Shown: one piece after another, positions 1-12,385 of the stretch
Layout: every line of letters starts with the position of its first letter
Numbering within the stretch: the stretch's first letter is position 1
Origin: Drosophila persimilis
Taxonomy: Eukaryota; Arthropoda; Insecta; Diptera; Drosophilidae
Direction: 5' to 3'
NCBI RefSeq assembly: GCF_003286085.1
Contig: NW_020825312.1
Span: 310,001 to 374,000, forward strand
Length of the DNA stretch: 64,000 bases
Notes under the pieces: generated by a model
What the model saw: only the letters and a program-made list of their open reading frames with translations
The model's database searches: none
Told to the model about the DNA's origin: nothing
Translations under genes and position numbers: made by a program

Positions 1-822
1 GAACAGCCCAGGGATTTCCGCCAGCGGTAGAATGGTCTGTTTATTTGGCTTGTTCAAGCCGGCGGCCAGCTTGGCTAGGATCTTGTTGTGGGCTATTCCA
101 GCAGAGCAATCATAGCCAGTGTCCTTCTTGACTGCTGCACGCACCTCCCCAGCTATGGACGCTCCGATAAGGAGACGAATATCGCTCTGGCGGACGGCGG
201 GCAAATCGTTCTGATCGTAGGAAAGTTGGAAACGTTCATCATTAATGTAGGGATTGGCAAATAGATTCGTTATCTTGTTGACATAGTCCCCAATATTCGC
301 ATAGCCAACGGCAAAGGTGTTAACCAGCTCCTGCGGCTTCAAGGCAAAGGCGCCCTACAGAGAAAGTGAAAAGTGGAAGTGAACATGGAAGTGCTGCCCC
401 TGTTAGAAATTGCTTACAATTTGCAACTGCTTCATGCGGAGATTCACAGTATCCGTGATGTCCAGGTACGCCTCATCCACAGAGGCACGCTCCAGGAGCT
501 GCGTGAAGCGCTGAAGAACATTAGCTACTTCTTTGCCAGCATCGCGATATTTGCTCGTATCCGCCTTTTCCCGGATGTTCGGCACTTGACAGAGCACGAT
601 GTCGGGGCACAGATCTTTGGCCTCGTCGCCACGCATGTGCCGGGTCACTCCTTTGGCCCGCGCTGCATAGTTGACTGCGATGATGCCGCCTCCGCGCCAT
701 TTATTGTATTGCACTACGGCCAGGGGTCTGTTGCGGTATTCGGGCTGCTGCTTCTCCTCCACCTGGCAGAAGAAGCAGTCCATATCCACCAGCAGGACCA
801 CCCGATCGTATTTGTTTTGCAT
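1..822 (-). CDS. DNApol-eta: DNA polymerase eta, N-terminal part (runs off window)
   Basis: Y-family translesion polymerase that copies past UV photoproducts in the nucleus. Two coding exons are visible on the minus strand, 822-418 and 354-1, joined in phase 0 (donor ATT|GTAAGC, acceptor CTGTAG|GGC); the rest lies beyond base 1. The N-terminus shows the catalytic DMD in LLVDMDCFF and the second acidic motif SVDEAYLD, plus the family signatures NYAARAKGV and AGIAHNKILAKLA in exon 2. The start at 822 (MQNKYDRV) places the first catalytic motif at the usual distance from the N-terminus; in-frame Met codons at 849 and 885 are alternatives. A Motif 6 array at 944-1000, pointing the same way, is the likely promoter. 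Identity is firm from the family motifs; only the start is uncertain. Confidence 0.93.
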
Positions 823-943
823 GCAAACATGGCTGCGAGTCGTGGTCATATTTGCATTTCGTAAAGTCGCGCTCCGCTTTCGCACTCAACAAGTTCCCGC
901 AATTTTTTGTGTGAATGGCATCAAACGATGAAATATGCGGTCG

Positions 944-1000
944 ACCCTCAGAAATATACCGTCTCATTTTCATAATATACCGAAAATATACTGACGAATT
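944..1000 (-). promoter_or_regulatory. Motif 6 promoter array upstream of DNApol-eta
   Basis: On the minus strand the block reads as three close matches to core-promoter Motif 6 (KTYRGTATWTTT) followed by TCTGAGGGTC. Spacing and order match the arrays at 1421-1482, 13681-13730 and 37963-38025. It lies 122 bp upstream of the proposed start codon and points towards it. There is no perfect Motif 1 directly downstream; a perfect one on the same strand lies at 1221-1231. Promoter role is inferred from position and motifs. Confidence 0.6.
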
Positions 1001-1222
1001 ATTTGTATTGCACTTGCATCATATTCCACGTTTTTGATATTCGGATGAATATTAGTAACTAGATAAAGACCCTCAGCTCTGAACTCATAGTTTAATCCAA
1101 TTATTAATTCAATTTCCTACAAGACTGATTAAATTTAAGTTTACATCTTTATTGTTTTGATTATGAAATAAGGTTTAAACAAAAACAAGTCAACAAGAGA
1201 GGCCACTAACGGGCAATATACA

Positions 1223-1516
1223 GTGTGACCGCGGATTTAAAATAAAATTTACCGTAAATATACCGAATGAACCTTAGGAACATTAGGCCATAGCTTAAAG
1301 TAAAAAGAATGTTTTGATTTAATAATAAAAATATCTAAAGAATTTGCCCTTTAGTAATATTAAAACGAATATCAAAATCGAGGAATATGATAGAAATAAT
1401 TCCATAAGAATATACTAACTCAGTATATTTTCAGTATATTTTGAAACTGTGACGTATATTTCGATATATTTCTAAGGGTCAGACCGTAGATTTTATTGTT
1501 AAGTCCGCGGTCACAC
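1223..1516. repeat. 294-bp MITE-like element with terminal inverted repeats
   Basis: The ends are inverted copies of each other. The left end begins GTGTGACCGCGGA and the right end is its reverse complement, followed by a matching ATAAAAT block, so roughly 28 of 32 terminal bases pair with one small gap. The interior holds one copy of the dispersed core repeat (1350-1391) and a plus-strand Motif 6 array (1421-1482). Both ends contain Motif 1 (GGTCACAC), facing outward. No clear target-site duplication is seen. It lies between the divergent genes DNApol-eta and Cct1. Confidence 0.55.
1421..1516 (+). promoter_or_regulatory. Motif 6 array plus Motif 1, Cct1 promoter
   Basis: Plus-strand copies of CAGTATATTT and related boxes, then TCTAAGGGTCAGACCG, then CGGTCACACC, one base off Motif 1 (YGGTCACACTR), at 1509-1518. 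This Motif 6 then Motif 1 order is typical of broad TATA-less housekeeping promoters in flies. A 5'UTR exon follows and appears to end at 1714 (GGGAAGAAA|GTAAGT), splicing to 4986. Confidence 0.6.
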
Positions 1517-1714
1517 CTGCTCGGCTTAAAATAACAAACAAAGTAGTTGGCGGTGGTGCGGTGCTCTAATAAATAAACTAGTGAACTATTAATTAAGTGC
1601 TACACGTAGTATTAGTGGTGCGTCATTCCAGCCGGGCATTAAATAGCAAATCAAAGCGCAAACCGATTTTAAGCCAAGCGATTTAACAAAATCAACGTTT
1701 CAATTGGGAAGAAA

Positions 1715-4700
1715 GTAAGTTGTGTGAGTGAAACGAAACCTGTGATTGGATTGGATCCGGGGAAGACAAAAATATGTTTTAACACAGATATCAAATATTT
1801 ACACTCTGCTGACGACTACGACATGCTCCTGTGACGTGAGCGATTTAACATTTCTCTCGGTCCCTCTCTCTCTCGGTTTCTTCGCTCTCTCCGCGCGAAA
1901 TGTCAGCTCGCTTGAAGATTATGCTTGGGTTCTTTAAAATGTGCGTTTGCGATTTGGATTTGATCGCAATGAGCTTTACCCGACAATCGCCAGCCTTGAA
2001 GGCTTGTTTACATAATCGTCTCGCCCTAGACGTTTCTCTGTTTATTCCCTCCCGAACAGCTGCTGACACTTATCGATTTTGTTTCGCCGGCAAGACGACG
2101 CCAATGCTAGCCGACCCTACCCGCCACGTCACTCTTTGAAGAAAATACACCGCCACCACGGGCGCTGCTTTGTCGGTCGTATGACTTTTGGTGTGTAGCT
2201 TGCAACGTCCCCCCTCTTTCGTTTAGTTCCCTTTCCACACGTCACTCTGACGCGTCAACACCACTCACCGAACTTTGCACTGCGATCGTACGATTTCCCC
2301 CAGTGGAAGTAGCATCATCCTCACCACCATCATAATGGGGGTTAATAATAAACCTTGCCATTTTGCACACTTGCGAAAGCATTAGTCATGGCTGTCAAAC
2401 AATGTGCTGCGCTCTACTTTCCCAAGCGACGATTATATTTCACCGTGGGGGTACACCACTATGTCGCGGGTGCCTGTGTGAAACATAACAGAGAGAAGGA
2501 AGGAAAGAAAGAGCGATTGAGGGTGATCACACGCACAATCAGTCAGCTGTTTCAGCTCTACTCAATGAAATTTGTATATCATGCGTAGGAGAAGCTTTTA
2601 CGTGAGAGAGGGAATGTGTGTACGAAAGAGAGACAGCATGTGTATGTGTGCTTTCTGAATCAAAGTGTGAAGAGAGCATTGTGCAATTAAAATGTTTGAT
2701 AAGATTATCTATGGACATGTGGAGAACACCGGTATGAAATATAATTACTGAAAGTATAGTTGGGATTTTGGACATACGTGCATATATAGCGTTCCCATTT
2801 CCTGTGGACATTTCCCCCATATTCTCACGTACTTCGAACAGCATCCAAATCACAGTTGACGTCAACTAATCTTTTTTGGAGTACATACTCATCATTGATA
2901 ATAAATGCCCACCACCCAGCCGAAGGTTATCAATGCAAATATATTAATACAAGTCATATTCATTGTATACATAGTCCAGAGAGTGGGGGCTTATCATCAA
3001 TGGGGGAAAAACACTCGAAGAGCGTAGAGATCGGAACGGAGCAGCAGTTGGAGGAGGAGGGTAGGTTCAACTTGCTGGAACTGTACTTTCAACCTTTTTT
3101 TTTGGCCAACGCGAACGAGCTGGCAAAAGGCAAACTCCAACAAAATGCCAACTAACCATTTTTGTTTCGCCGTTCTCTGAGATTCTGCAGAGTTCTTTGG
3201 CCTGTTAGTATGCCACATGTGTGGGGGGAAAGGGAGGCTTAACCTGAGACCTGGCTGGAGAGCGCGTGATGATAATGAACTTTGGTTTCCCTCGAATTTT
3301 GCCTCACTTGCCAGATCCGGCTGAACGATTATTGGTTTGGGAGGGGGGGCTGGGTGGTGTTGGTGAATGTCCTACGATTCTTATCAAATAGCTTGTGTCT
3401 ATAGACACACATGGACGGCTTCCGCCAAATTCCATTTATCGTGTTCCTATCGGACCCATTTGTTACTCCCCCGTTGCGAGTGCAGCGGAAGTCCCGTTTC
3501 CAGATAAGTTAAGAACAACAGTAACAATCTTATCTGTCGCTTACTTTAGTGCATACCGCCTGTCAATTGGCAAATCGTTTTTACTGGTCTAACACATCCA
3601 TCCACCCACTCATATAAGTACGCACACTCATCGCTTTCTCTCTTGTGCGTTTGTTTACGTTTGATTCATTTTACTTACATACGGCGCACCGTCATCCTCT
3701 GCTCTGCCGACAAGTGGATCGATCGTACGACTCTCCGCCTTGTGACGTTGATCGCAACTGAAGATTGCTTGCCCCACACTTTTCCTTTTGCCTGGCAACA
3801 GAATTAACATGTTTGTACATGCACGTATTTTTCGATGTTTAAAATACAGCTTACATCAGAGCACAGATCTCTCTCGCTCTCTCTTTCTTGTTCTCTTGGT
3901 CCAAAGCCAAGAGTTGAACTTGAACTGTCGCGAAGCCGGTTCCAGGTGAATCAGAGCTAAGTCAGACCTTGAGCGGGCAAAAGTACGATTCCAAGAAACA
4001 GCCATTTGGGTCTCGGTTGGATTTTGTGCTTATCATCAAATGGCCTGTTGATTTCCAGATAAGAAAGGAATACTACACGGGTGGGTACCGTACCTGCGCC
4101 TCAAACATCTCTGACGTAATAGGATCACCTCAATGCCAAAGAAATATTCAGACGTAAGCGGCAATAGATAAATGTGTGCATGTGTATGTACATATGTCTC
4201 TTATGTTGAATAAACATGGGTATGAGAAATCGTTTGACTGCTTCAAGGTACATTAATAAGAAGGTAAAACAGTGCGAGGGGTTGGCCTCGAAAAAAGTTT
4301 ACATTCGCATAAGTATGTGTTTGTGTGGGGGATGGTAAGAGATGGTGACAAACAAAACTAGCACAACAGCCTTACCTCCTGTTGAACATACCATGGCATG
4401 GCCGAAATTAATTTGGAGCACGCAGCGAACAGCTGACTGAATGGGAGCGAGAGAGAGTCCAGGCACCCCGATTGGGTCATCGTAGCTGCCTTCTCTGACT
4501 CACATTCGAATCTCTCCGTTTCGTTTTGTTTATGTAAAACGGGAGATTGCAGCAGTGGCAACAATGAAGTGCAGCTAATGCGCTAATGGTGGAACTAGTT
4601 CCATCTCCCTCTCCCTATCGCCCACCCAAGCCAAGCGGCTGCTGCGCTTTCACAGTGCCGTTGTTTTAGTTTTAGTTGCCGTTTCTTCTTTGCACTGCCT

Positions 4701-4985
4701 GGTTGAATGTACGTGCCAATAATGCGTTTGTAGTTGTTCTTTCTTTAGTTGTGATTTATTTCTGTTGCTGCTGATTTCTGAGGAATTTCAGTGGTTCGAT
4801 GTGCGCGTGGCGAATCGAATCATTCGGTTTGGCAATTAAAAATAAATTGATTCGACCATGGTGCCACGGTGCCGCTACCGCTGCAATTGCGCAGCAACGG
4901 GAGAAATGCGACGTCACGTGTTGTTTTGCCAGCAGAACAAATTACCTGAATGGCATTCTAACCGTTATTCCCCTTATTTTTGCAG
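1715..4985 (+). other. Long 5'UTR intron of Cct1
   Basis: Inferred intron between a 5'UTR exon ending at 1714 (A|GTAAGT) and the acceptor TTTTTGCAG at 4977-4985. It holds short purine/pyrimidine runs (for example 1855-1880 and 3869-3892) and no credible coding exon or RNA gene. Confidence 0.55.
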
Positions 4986-5107
4986 TTGGACGCACGTGAA
5001 TCTCCTCCTCCACGAACACAGCAGTCAACAGTGAACGCCTCCTCCGATCCACCCACAAGTGTTTTAAGGGAAATCGTTAAAACTGCCGCTCCAAAACATT
5101 CGCTGCG

Positions 5108-6834
5108 ATGGCCACCTCATCGATACTCGCCAACACCAACAACACAATTAACACATCACAGGCAGCTACCTCCCCGCCGGCCACGCCCCTGATCACTTCG
5201 ACGCTGACCACGCGGAAACGAACATACGAGACGGCCATCGCCATGCCCGCCTCTGCCTCCACCTCACCATCAACGTCGCCCATTACCACCACCACCATTG
5301 TGGTGGATGCCAAAGATCAGCGCACGACTAGCCCCGGTTCTCGATCACCCGGCAAGGCCAAGTCCAATGGCCAGCTGGAGAGTGTCGTCGTTGATGGCGC
5401 CGCAGAGCCCACCACCTCGGCCACCACGCTCAGGGACTGCACGCGCACCATCTCACAGTGCGAACCAGACGATGACGGTGAGGCTGCCGCCGCCGAGGAC
5501 ACTCTGCCCGCCGCTACATCGACGGCGGATTATCTCAGCGGAGTGAAGCGCAAATATGTGCCACAGCCACAGGCGCCTCCCGTTATAGCTGCATCCACAT
5601 CGCAGCAGACCTTTAGCGGTACATCTGACTTTGCGGTAAGCACTGGGACACTCGAAAGATGAAATCCCATTCAATATTAATTTGGCTTTTCTATTTTATA
5701 GACCATTTGCAAGCCGGCCCCGTTTTCCTGCGACGAGGAGGCTATGGTGGAGCGAGATCGCTGCGACTACACCTATCGTATCACCTACCAAATGGCCCGC
5801 TCCGGCCAGACGAATCGTCGTGTGCGCGTCTATGCCGATGGCATCTACGACCTGTTTCATCAGGGCCATGCCAGGCAGCTGATGCAGGCCAAGAACATCT
5901 TTCCCAACGTCTATCTAATTGTCGGAGTGTGCAACGACGAGCTAACGCACCGCATGAAGGGACGAACTGTGATGAATGGTTTTGAGCGGTACGAGGGTGT
6001 TCGTCATTGTCGTTATGTCGATGAGGTGAGTGCTCAGCGTAAGCAGGTCGATTCAACCCTTGATAACCCTACCCTTTTCGCCCTCCACAGATTGTTCAGA
6101 ATGCTCCCTGGACACTGTCCGATGCGTTCATTGCTGACAACAAAATAGATTTTGTTGCCCATGACGACATTCCCTATGGAACCCAAGGCATGGACGATAT
6201 CTATGGCCCGTTAAAGGCTCGTGGAATGTTTGTGGCCACCGAACGGACTGAGGGTGTGTCCACATCAGACATTGTAGCCCGAATCGTTAAAGACTACGAT
6301 TTGTATGTGCGTCGCAATCTGGCACGCGGCTATTCCGCCAAGGAGCTGAACGTTTCATTTCTCTCCGAGAAAAAGTTCCGTCTACAGAATAAAATGGACG
6401 AACTGAAGTCACGGGGCAAGCGGGAGCTGACCAAAGTGAAGGGCGACCTCATCACAAAGTGGGAGGAGAAGTCGCGCGAGTTTATCGATACGTTCCTGCT
6501 GCTCTTTGGCCGCGAGCGTCTGAATCATCTGTGGAACGAGTCAAAGGGAAAGCTGATACAGGCCCTAAGTCCGCCCGGTAGTCCCTCTGGATCGGTCAAT
6601 GGTGACGAGCTCGAGGGCGACGAGGACGAGGAAACAGAGTCCAGCGATGAGTACTTGGAACTCGCGGAGTACAGTGCGGCCAGTAGTAGTTCTCTTAATG
6701 GCAAGCATAAGAAGAGGTCCGCTCTGGCACGTCGGAGCTACCAGGACACCTACGACGACGATGACGATGATGATGACGATGAAACGGAGGCCGTCGATCA
6801 GGAAGTGGAGTTTGAGAGACGCTCCGTCAATTGA
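5108..6834 (+). CDS. Cct1: CTP:phosphocholine cytidylyltransferase 1
   Basis: Makes CDP-choline from CTP and phosphocholine, the regulated step of phosphatidylcholine synthesis. Three coding exons, 5108-5635, 5702-6025 and 6091-6834, all joined in phase 0, give 531 aa. The catalytic core carries HQGH (about residues 229-232, the HxGH nucleotide-binding motif) and RTEGVSTSD (336-344). A membrane-sensing amphipathic region ([13 protein letters not shown]) follows, then an acidic/serine-rich tail ending in a run of nine Asp residues. The 176-residue Ser/Thr/Ala-rich N-terminal exon includes a basic VKRKY stretch, a candidate nuclear signal; fly CCT1 is known as the nuclear isoform. Cct2 follows in tandem 1.46 kb downstream with the same intron positions. 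The 3'UTR probably ends after AATAAA near 7475. Confidence 0.95.
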
Positions 6835-8297
6835 GGCGAATGATTTTAGATTTTGGAACTAGCCTGAACTTTTTCTACCTCTCTTTTCCTTTCTATGGGA
6901 TCGGAGAGGGAAACGTCCCTCCTCGCAGGCTCATCCAGATTCACCTCTACTTACACATAGCTCTAAATGGTATCTGTAATCCAATTAGTCTTTAGTTTTC
7001 ACTCGCACTCGCTATCACTCGGCTATACCTCACTCTCACTCTCAATCCCTGATCCCCTATCTACCCATCAGATCCTTTAGCTAATTTTAGCCAAATGGAG
7101 TGAAGGCGCACAGCACGATACACCATTCACCGATTCCCGAATCCCGCGACTCGCAAAATGTATATGGGGCTTACATTATTGGAACAAAAAACCAATGCAG
7201 AAAAGACTCATTTTTGTATTAAGCACTCGGCCACAGAGATTGTTGCTCGTGTGCGTGCAGCAACAGCAGAAGAGTAGTAGAAGATACCGGAAATATCTAG
7301 AAATATTTATATTAAATTATTTCGCATACACTATAACTATAAGTTAACCAACAAACAGAACACCAACATCATAGAGAAAACCAAAACGCATTCAAAAACA
7401 AAAAATAGAAACATGATTCAACACATGGCAATATCGGAATTATTGCAAATGCTTTGTTAAATATTTTTTGAAAAATAAACCTTGAATCGAAAGAAAACTT
7501 TTGGAAAATAGTTCATCTAATTATTGAGGGTATATGTTACGGCTCCTCCTAGGAGGCGGGCACGAAACGGATAGTGTGCAAGACAAAATTAGTTTTTGTA
7601 ATCTGAATACTTTATGTACCATCTAATATAGTTTAAAATACCTTCAAGGCCTCTACAGAAGTATTAGATTTACTATATCTCTTATTTACCTATTGATACC
7701 TTTCGCTTCCGTTTTTTAATAGTACTGTATTCATTCCCCTTTCATATAATTATGAAAATCATTTCGAATGGCCGCTCTATTGGTGCCGAACGATGATGAA
7801 ACAATAGTTTTTGATTGGTCTTCTGGTTCAGTGATTTGTTTAATGGCTTTGTAGATTTATCTATATAGTTTATATACATATGTATGTATCGCCTGATTTG
7901 TACCCCCGTGCCAAGAGTCAGGCGACCATCACGGAGGCACTTCCTATTTGTTTGCGCCTCAATTTATGGCAATTGAGAGATGACAGAGATCTTTGTAGAC
8001 ACAGACCATAAGAATGGGTCGCTACTATGCCTCAAGTCGTGTGCCTGTGCCAGCCTCCTCCCGAGCCTCAATTGGCTTTGCCGCCAATTAATTTTGATAG
8101 GCGCTGCGCAATTTGTGGGCAACTCTCGAACCCTGGAGCTGCCGCTCTTGCAATCCTCATCAGAGTGTGCCGAGCATTTGGTGTGGAAAAGAAACGGTTT
8201 TATATAATCAGTCACCCATTTGGAAGTATCACGAGCGGTTCCAGTTGGCTGCAGTTCTGCATTTTCTATATTTTCGAAAAAATAAAACAAAACAAAA
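6835..8297 (+). other. Cct1 3'UTR and Cct1-Cct2 intergenic region
   Basis: To about 7490 this is AT-rich 3'UTR-like sequence ending near an AATAAA. From 7500 to 8297 it is unique spacer and presumed Cct2 5'UTR. No tRNA, repeat or conserved reading frame is seen. Confidence 0.5.
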
Positions 8298-9676
8298 ATG
8301 GATAAATTGATCGAGGAGGAAGCCTCTCCGTCATCATCGGAGCATGGAACTCCTTCGCCAGCGTCAAGGTCTGGGCGATCAACGCCATCCTATGAATTCC
8401 AGATGGATAAACTGCTGGAGGATGTAGACTCAACGGATTCTGAGCTGCCGGAATGGGAATCATTCCCGACGTTGCCCCTATATGACATGAACTTTGACAA
8501 ATTTGTAAGGCAGAGAGCCAGAGAGTCAGTCCCAAAGGTAACCATTTTCAAATACCTTTTCTATGCCTTTTAGCCGTTTTGCAAGCCGTGTCCCTTTGCC
8601 AACGATGTTCAGGCCTTGGATGAGCTGAATGGCTGTGATTATACTCAACGGATCAGCTACGAGATGGCCCATTCCGGGCAGTCGAAGCGTCGGGTGCGCG
8701 TCTATGCCGATGGCATCTATGATCTGTTCCATCAGGGCCATGCCAGGCAGCTGATGCAGGCCAAGAATATATTTCCGAATGTCTATCTGATTGTTGGAGT
8801 GTGCAACGATGAGCTGACACTGAAAATGAAGGGTCGCACAGTGATGAATGGCTTTGAGCGCTACGAGGCAGTCCGTCATTGTCGTTATGTGGATGAGGTG
8901 CGTCTCAAAAAAGCTAACAGGGATATGTACTTAAATCTCTCCTGTGCCCATAGGTGGTTCCGAATGCTCCCTGGACACTTACCGATGATTTTCTGACTGA
9001 GCACAAAATTGATTTTGTGGCCCACGATGACATTCCATACGGCGCTGGGGGCGTTAATGATATATATGCTCCGCTGAAGGCACGCGGCATGTTTGTGGCC
9101 ACCGAACGCACTGAGGGTGTGTCCACATCGGACGTTGTGGCTCGCATCGTAAAGGACTACGATGTCTATGTCCGTCGCAATCTGGCCCGCGGCTACTCCG
9201 CCAAGGAGCTGAACGTTTCATTTCTCTCCGAAAAGAAGTTCCGTCTGCAGAATAAAATGGACGAACTGAAGGATCGCGGCAAGAGGGTGAAGGTCGACAT
9301 CATTGCCAAATGGGAAGAGAAGTCGCGCGAGTTTATCGACGCATTTCTACAGGCCTTTGGACGCGATCGTCTGCACTCGTTCTGGAACGAGTCGAAGGGC
9401 AAAATAATGAGCGCTTGGAGTTCGACAGCATCGATTAATGGCGACGATCCATCGGCAATGCATTCCCCGGACGGCAGCGATTCCAACGATGAGTATGAAG
9501 AGTCCCATTCGGTAGCCCGGAGTGACAGTGGCATTGATTCTCGAAGGCATGGCTCTGGTGCGGCCGATCTCGGAAATCTGAACCGTTCCAGCAGCTTCCC
9601 CGTGGTGGACCTGGGTTCCACGAGAGCCCCACCACAGGAATTCGATTTGGTTAAGCCTAAAATTGTTTCAAAATAA
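8298..9676 (+). CDS. Cct2: CTP:phosphocholine cytidylyltransferase 2
   Basis: Paralogue of Cct1 with the same reaction. Exons 8298-8537, 8574-8897 and 8954-9676 join in phase 0 to give 428 aa. The middle exon is exactly the same length (324 bp) as in Cct1 and both introns are in the same positions, so this is a tandem duplication. HQGH lies at about residues 133-136 and RTEGVSTSD at 240-248, so the active site is intact. The amphipathic region ([13 protein letters not shown]) is kept. The N-terminal exon (80 aa, acidic) and the Ser-rich tail are unrelated to those of Cct1: no basic N-terminal cluster and no poly-Asp tail, consistent with the known cytoplasmic location of fly CCT2. Confidence 0.94.
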
Positions 9677-9958
9677 TGTTGGACGACAGACGACCTGCTG
9701 TGGTGGCCCCTTCTCTTTTTTATGATTAAGCGTCTTTCAACCGTGTATTTTTATACACTGAATTCCTAGTACGAGTATGCTTGCTGCTTTTATTGGATTA
9801 ACTTGATATAGTTATGCATATGTGTATTATGGATAAAATGTTGGTTAAATTATAGTTCAAATATCCATCGTTGATTTGAAATAACTTTGAAGTATTCATA
9901 AAAAAAAAAAAACGTACATGGTTGTACAATAATTTCGCTAATTTTAGCTTCTCCTTTT

Positions 9959-12385
9959 TTAAGGAGCTCTGTTCATGCCCATGGCAAACAGTGGAACCAT
10001 TTTCTTGGCCTTGGCCTTCTTTTGGGGCTTGCCACCTCGCGGCTGCTGCTGCTTCTGCTGCTGCTGATCCAAAGCTCCGACGAGCAACTCGCCCAGACCC
10101 CAATGGCCCACCGAACGCTGATCAGGGTTTTCATCTCGTGACATAGCCGATGGCATGGCCCTTGGTGCTGGAGGAGGAGCCGAGCGTCCCCAGGCACCTA
10201 CAGAACTCATAGCGCTGCCGCTGCTGCTGACTGGCGAGAAACTGCCGATGGTGGGCCACAGCTCCTGCTTGGGGTTGGTTGCACTGCTCTCCTGTCTGAT
10301 GATCATTGGCGTTACGCCGCTGGGCGACGGCAAGGCCTCTTCAAAGCCACACTGCAGAGGCAAACAAATGATGTAGCAATACGGAAATTGTGCAATTGAG
10401 AAGGAAAGCTTACAGTAGGAAACTCATGGGAAGACTCAAGATTTAGGTTTGCTGCACTGGCAATCAGTTTTCCCATTTGGCGATCGTTGATCTCATTGAT
10501 GTGCTGCTCCCGCTTGCGTTCTTCGCGATCGCGACGCTGTCGCTCCTTCTTGCGATGCAAAAGATCCTCTGGAAATGAAAGTACATGTTAAGTTTTAAGT
10601 GGGGATTCTTTAGCAGACGATCAAACCCGGCCAAACTCACCTTTAAACAACTTGAGAATTCCCCCAGAGACGACTGGTGGTTGGAGTTCCACTTCCACAA
10701 CAGAAAACTGACACGTGAGGGGCAAATGTCCCAAGCAAGTGAACTTTCGGCGATGCTCCTCGTCCATGGAGTGCTGCTCCTTCTGCAGGATCTGCGACTC
10801 AATCAGGAGTGGACCCAGATCCAGAGTGCCATAGCAGGCCTGCAGCATCTTCACATTCAGGGGATGCAAGTAGATATTTTGTCCATCGTTCGACTGGTAG
10901 AAATAGTAGTATTTGCTGCCGCTGTGTGCACTGCCAATACTGCTGGATGCCTCGCCCGATGAGATGGAGGCATCGTCCGATTTCTCAATATCATTTTTGT
11001 TTTCGTTCTCCAGACTGAGAGCTGCTGGTGGTAGTGGCTGCTCCTCCAGCGGCGACTCCTCATCCTCTTTGAGGCCCAACTTCTCGAGGCGCTCGTTCAG
11101 CATTAGGAGTGCCTGCTGGATGAATATATCCTCCGGACAGGATGCATCTGACTCGGCCAATAGTTCGCGCCGCTCCCTTTCGATGATGGCCGCAACATCA
11201 GCCCGCTTGGCGATTAAAAACTTTGAGTATCGCTTGGCCTCGTCACCAGCACTGAGCAGGGGGAATCGTTCGCCGAATTCACCTACGATTACACCGTGCC
11301 GCTCGATGTACATGCAGCCCTTGCGACGACGCATCAGCTGGAAGGTGATGCGATCTCCCACATTCATTGCATGCTGCTGCTCAATGGTGCAGCTCTTCAG
11401 ATCGCCAGCGTGGATGGCATCGTAGCAGATGGGGCACTTGCGCCAGGTCTTGTCGCTCAGCGAGAGATAGTGCAAGAGGCAGGGCCAGCAGTAGGCATGG
11501 CCGCAGCGTGTGAGCTTGGCAGCCACCGGGGGATACAGACAAATGGGGCACTGTGGCTCCTCCGTGGTCTGGATGTTGATTTGCTCAATGAAGTTCCAGT
11601 CGATCAAAGTGTCCGGTGAGCCATTTACATGGGCCTTGGCCCCCGACCGAATGACAAACTGAAAATTGGCCTGCAGGAACTGTTCCTTGTTGTAGCGAGG
11701 CTTGCGCCCTGCATTGTGATGGTGATAATGACCGGCAGCGCGTCCATGGCCATTTCTAGTGTCCGACGCATCGCGTGGCACACAATGGAAGTTGAGCAGA
11801 TGGTTCAGGTTCTGCTTCTTGCTGCCCTGCGCGTACACAGAGTTTAGTTCATAGTCAAAGTCGCTACGCGGGTAGCCGCCACTAGTGGCTGCTAGTCCGG
11901 TGCCGCCGTAAGCCCCGTCGTGATGCCCGGATTCAGGGCCATCGTAAGCTCCATCGGCAGGGCCATAGTAGCCCGCAGTACTGCCACCGCCACCGCCGCT
12001 GCCTCGCGCCCTTGGACGCTTGTCCACATTGGGACGAAGTTTAGCAGGTTGCTGTTGTTGTTGCTGCTGTTTGGGGTGCCTCGGCTGCTGTTGCTGGTCG
12101 TTGCGCGGCGTTGGAAGCTGCTCGCGTCTGCGGCTATTGCGCTGTTTGTTGTTCTGCAATTCTGATTGGGAACACAGACAGGTTGTTTAGTAAATAAGCA
12201 AGAGAGACAAACACATACATGTATAGATAGAGTATAGCTAGAGCATGATGGCAATCTATCTATCTCTTTCATTGGATATACATGGATCTCGTTCTTCACT
12301 CACCACTGGACTTGCGTTGGGTCTCACCAGACGATTTGCTCGCTCTGGCATGTTGTTGCTTCTTGCTGCTGTTGCTGTTGTCCAT
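9959..12385 (-). CDS. RNF10-type RING finger protein
   Basis: Fly member of the RNF10 family (CG12099 by my recollection), a probable RING E3 ubiquitin ligase. Coding exons on the minus strand are 12385-12304, 12161-10641, 10568-10414 and 10351-9959, with phases 1, 1 and 0, giving 716 aa. The family signature KKQNLNHLLNF and the FLQANFQFV block precede a C3HC4 RING at about residues 232-274 (CPICLYPP, CGHAYCWPC, CPIC). Later blocks YYFYQSNDGQ and HLPLTCQFSVVEVELQPPVVS also match vertebrate RNF10. The C-terminus is basic and Gln/Lys-rich. The N-terminus is low-complexity Gln/Gly. The small first exon (27 aa, Ser/Lys/Gln) is supported by its clean donor AGTG|GTGAGT and the matching phase. Confidence 0.9.

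Noticed and set aside
373..864. 163-residue plus-strand frame
   Set aside because: Antisense shadow of DNA polymerase eta exon 1, which has the conserved catalytic motifs.
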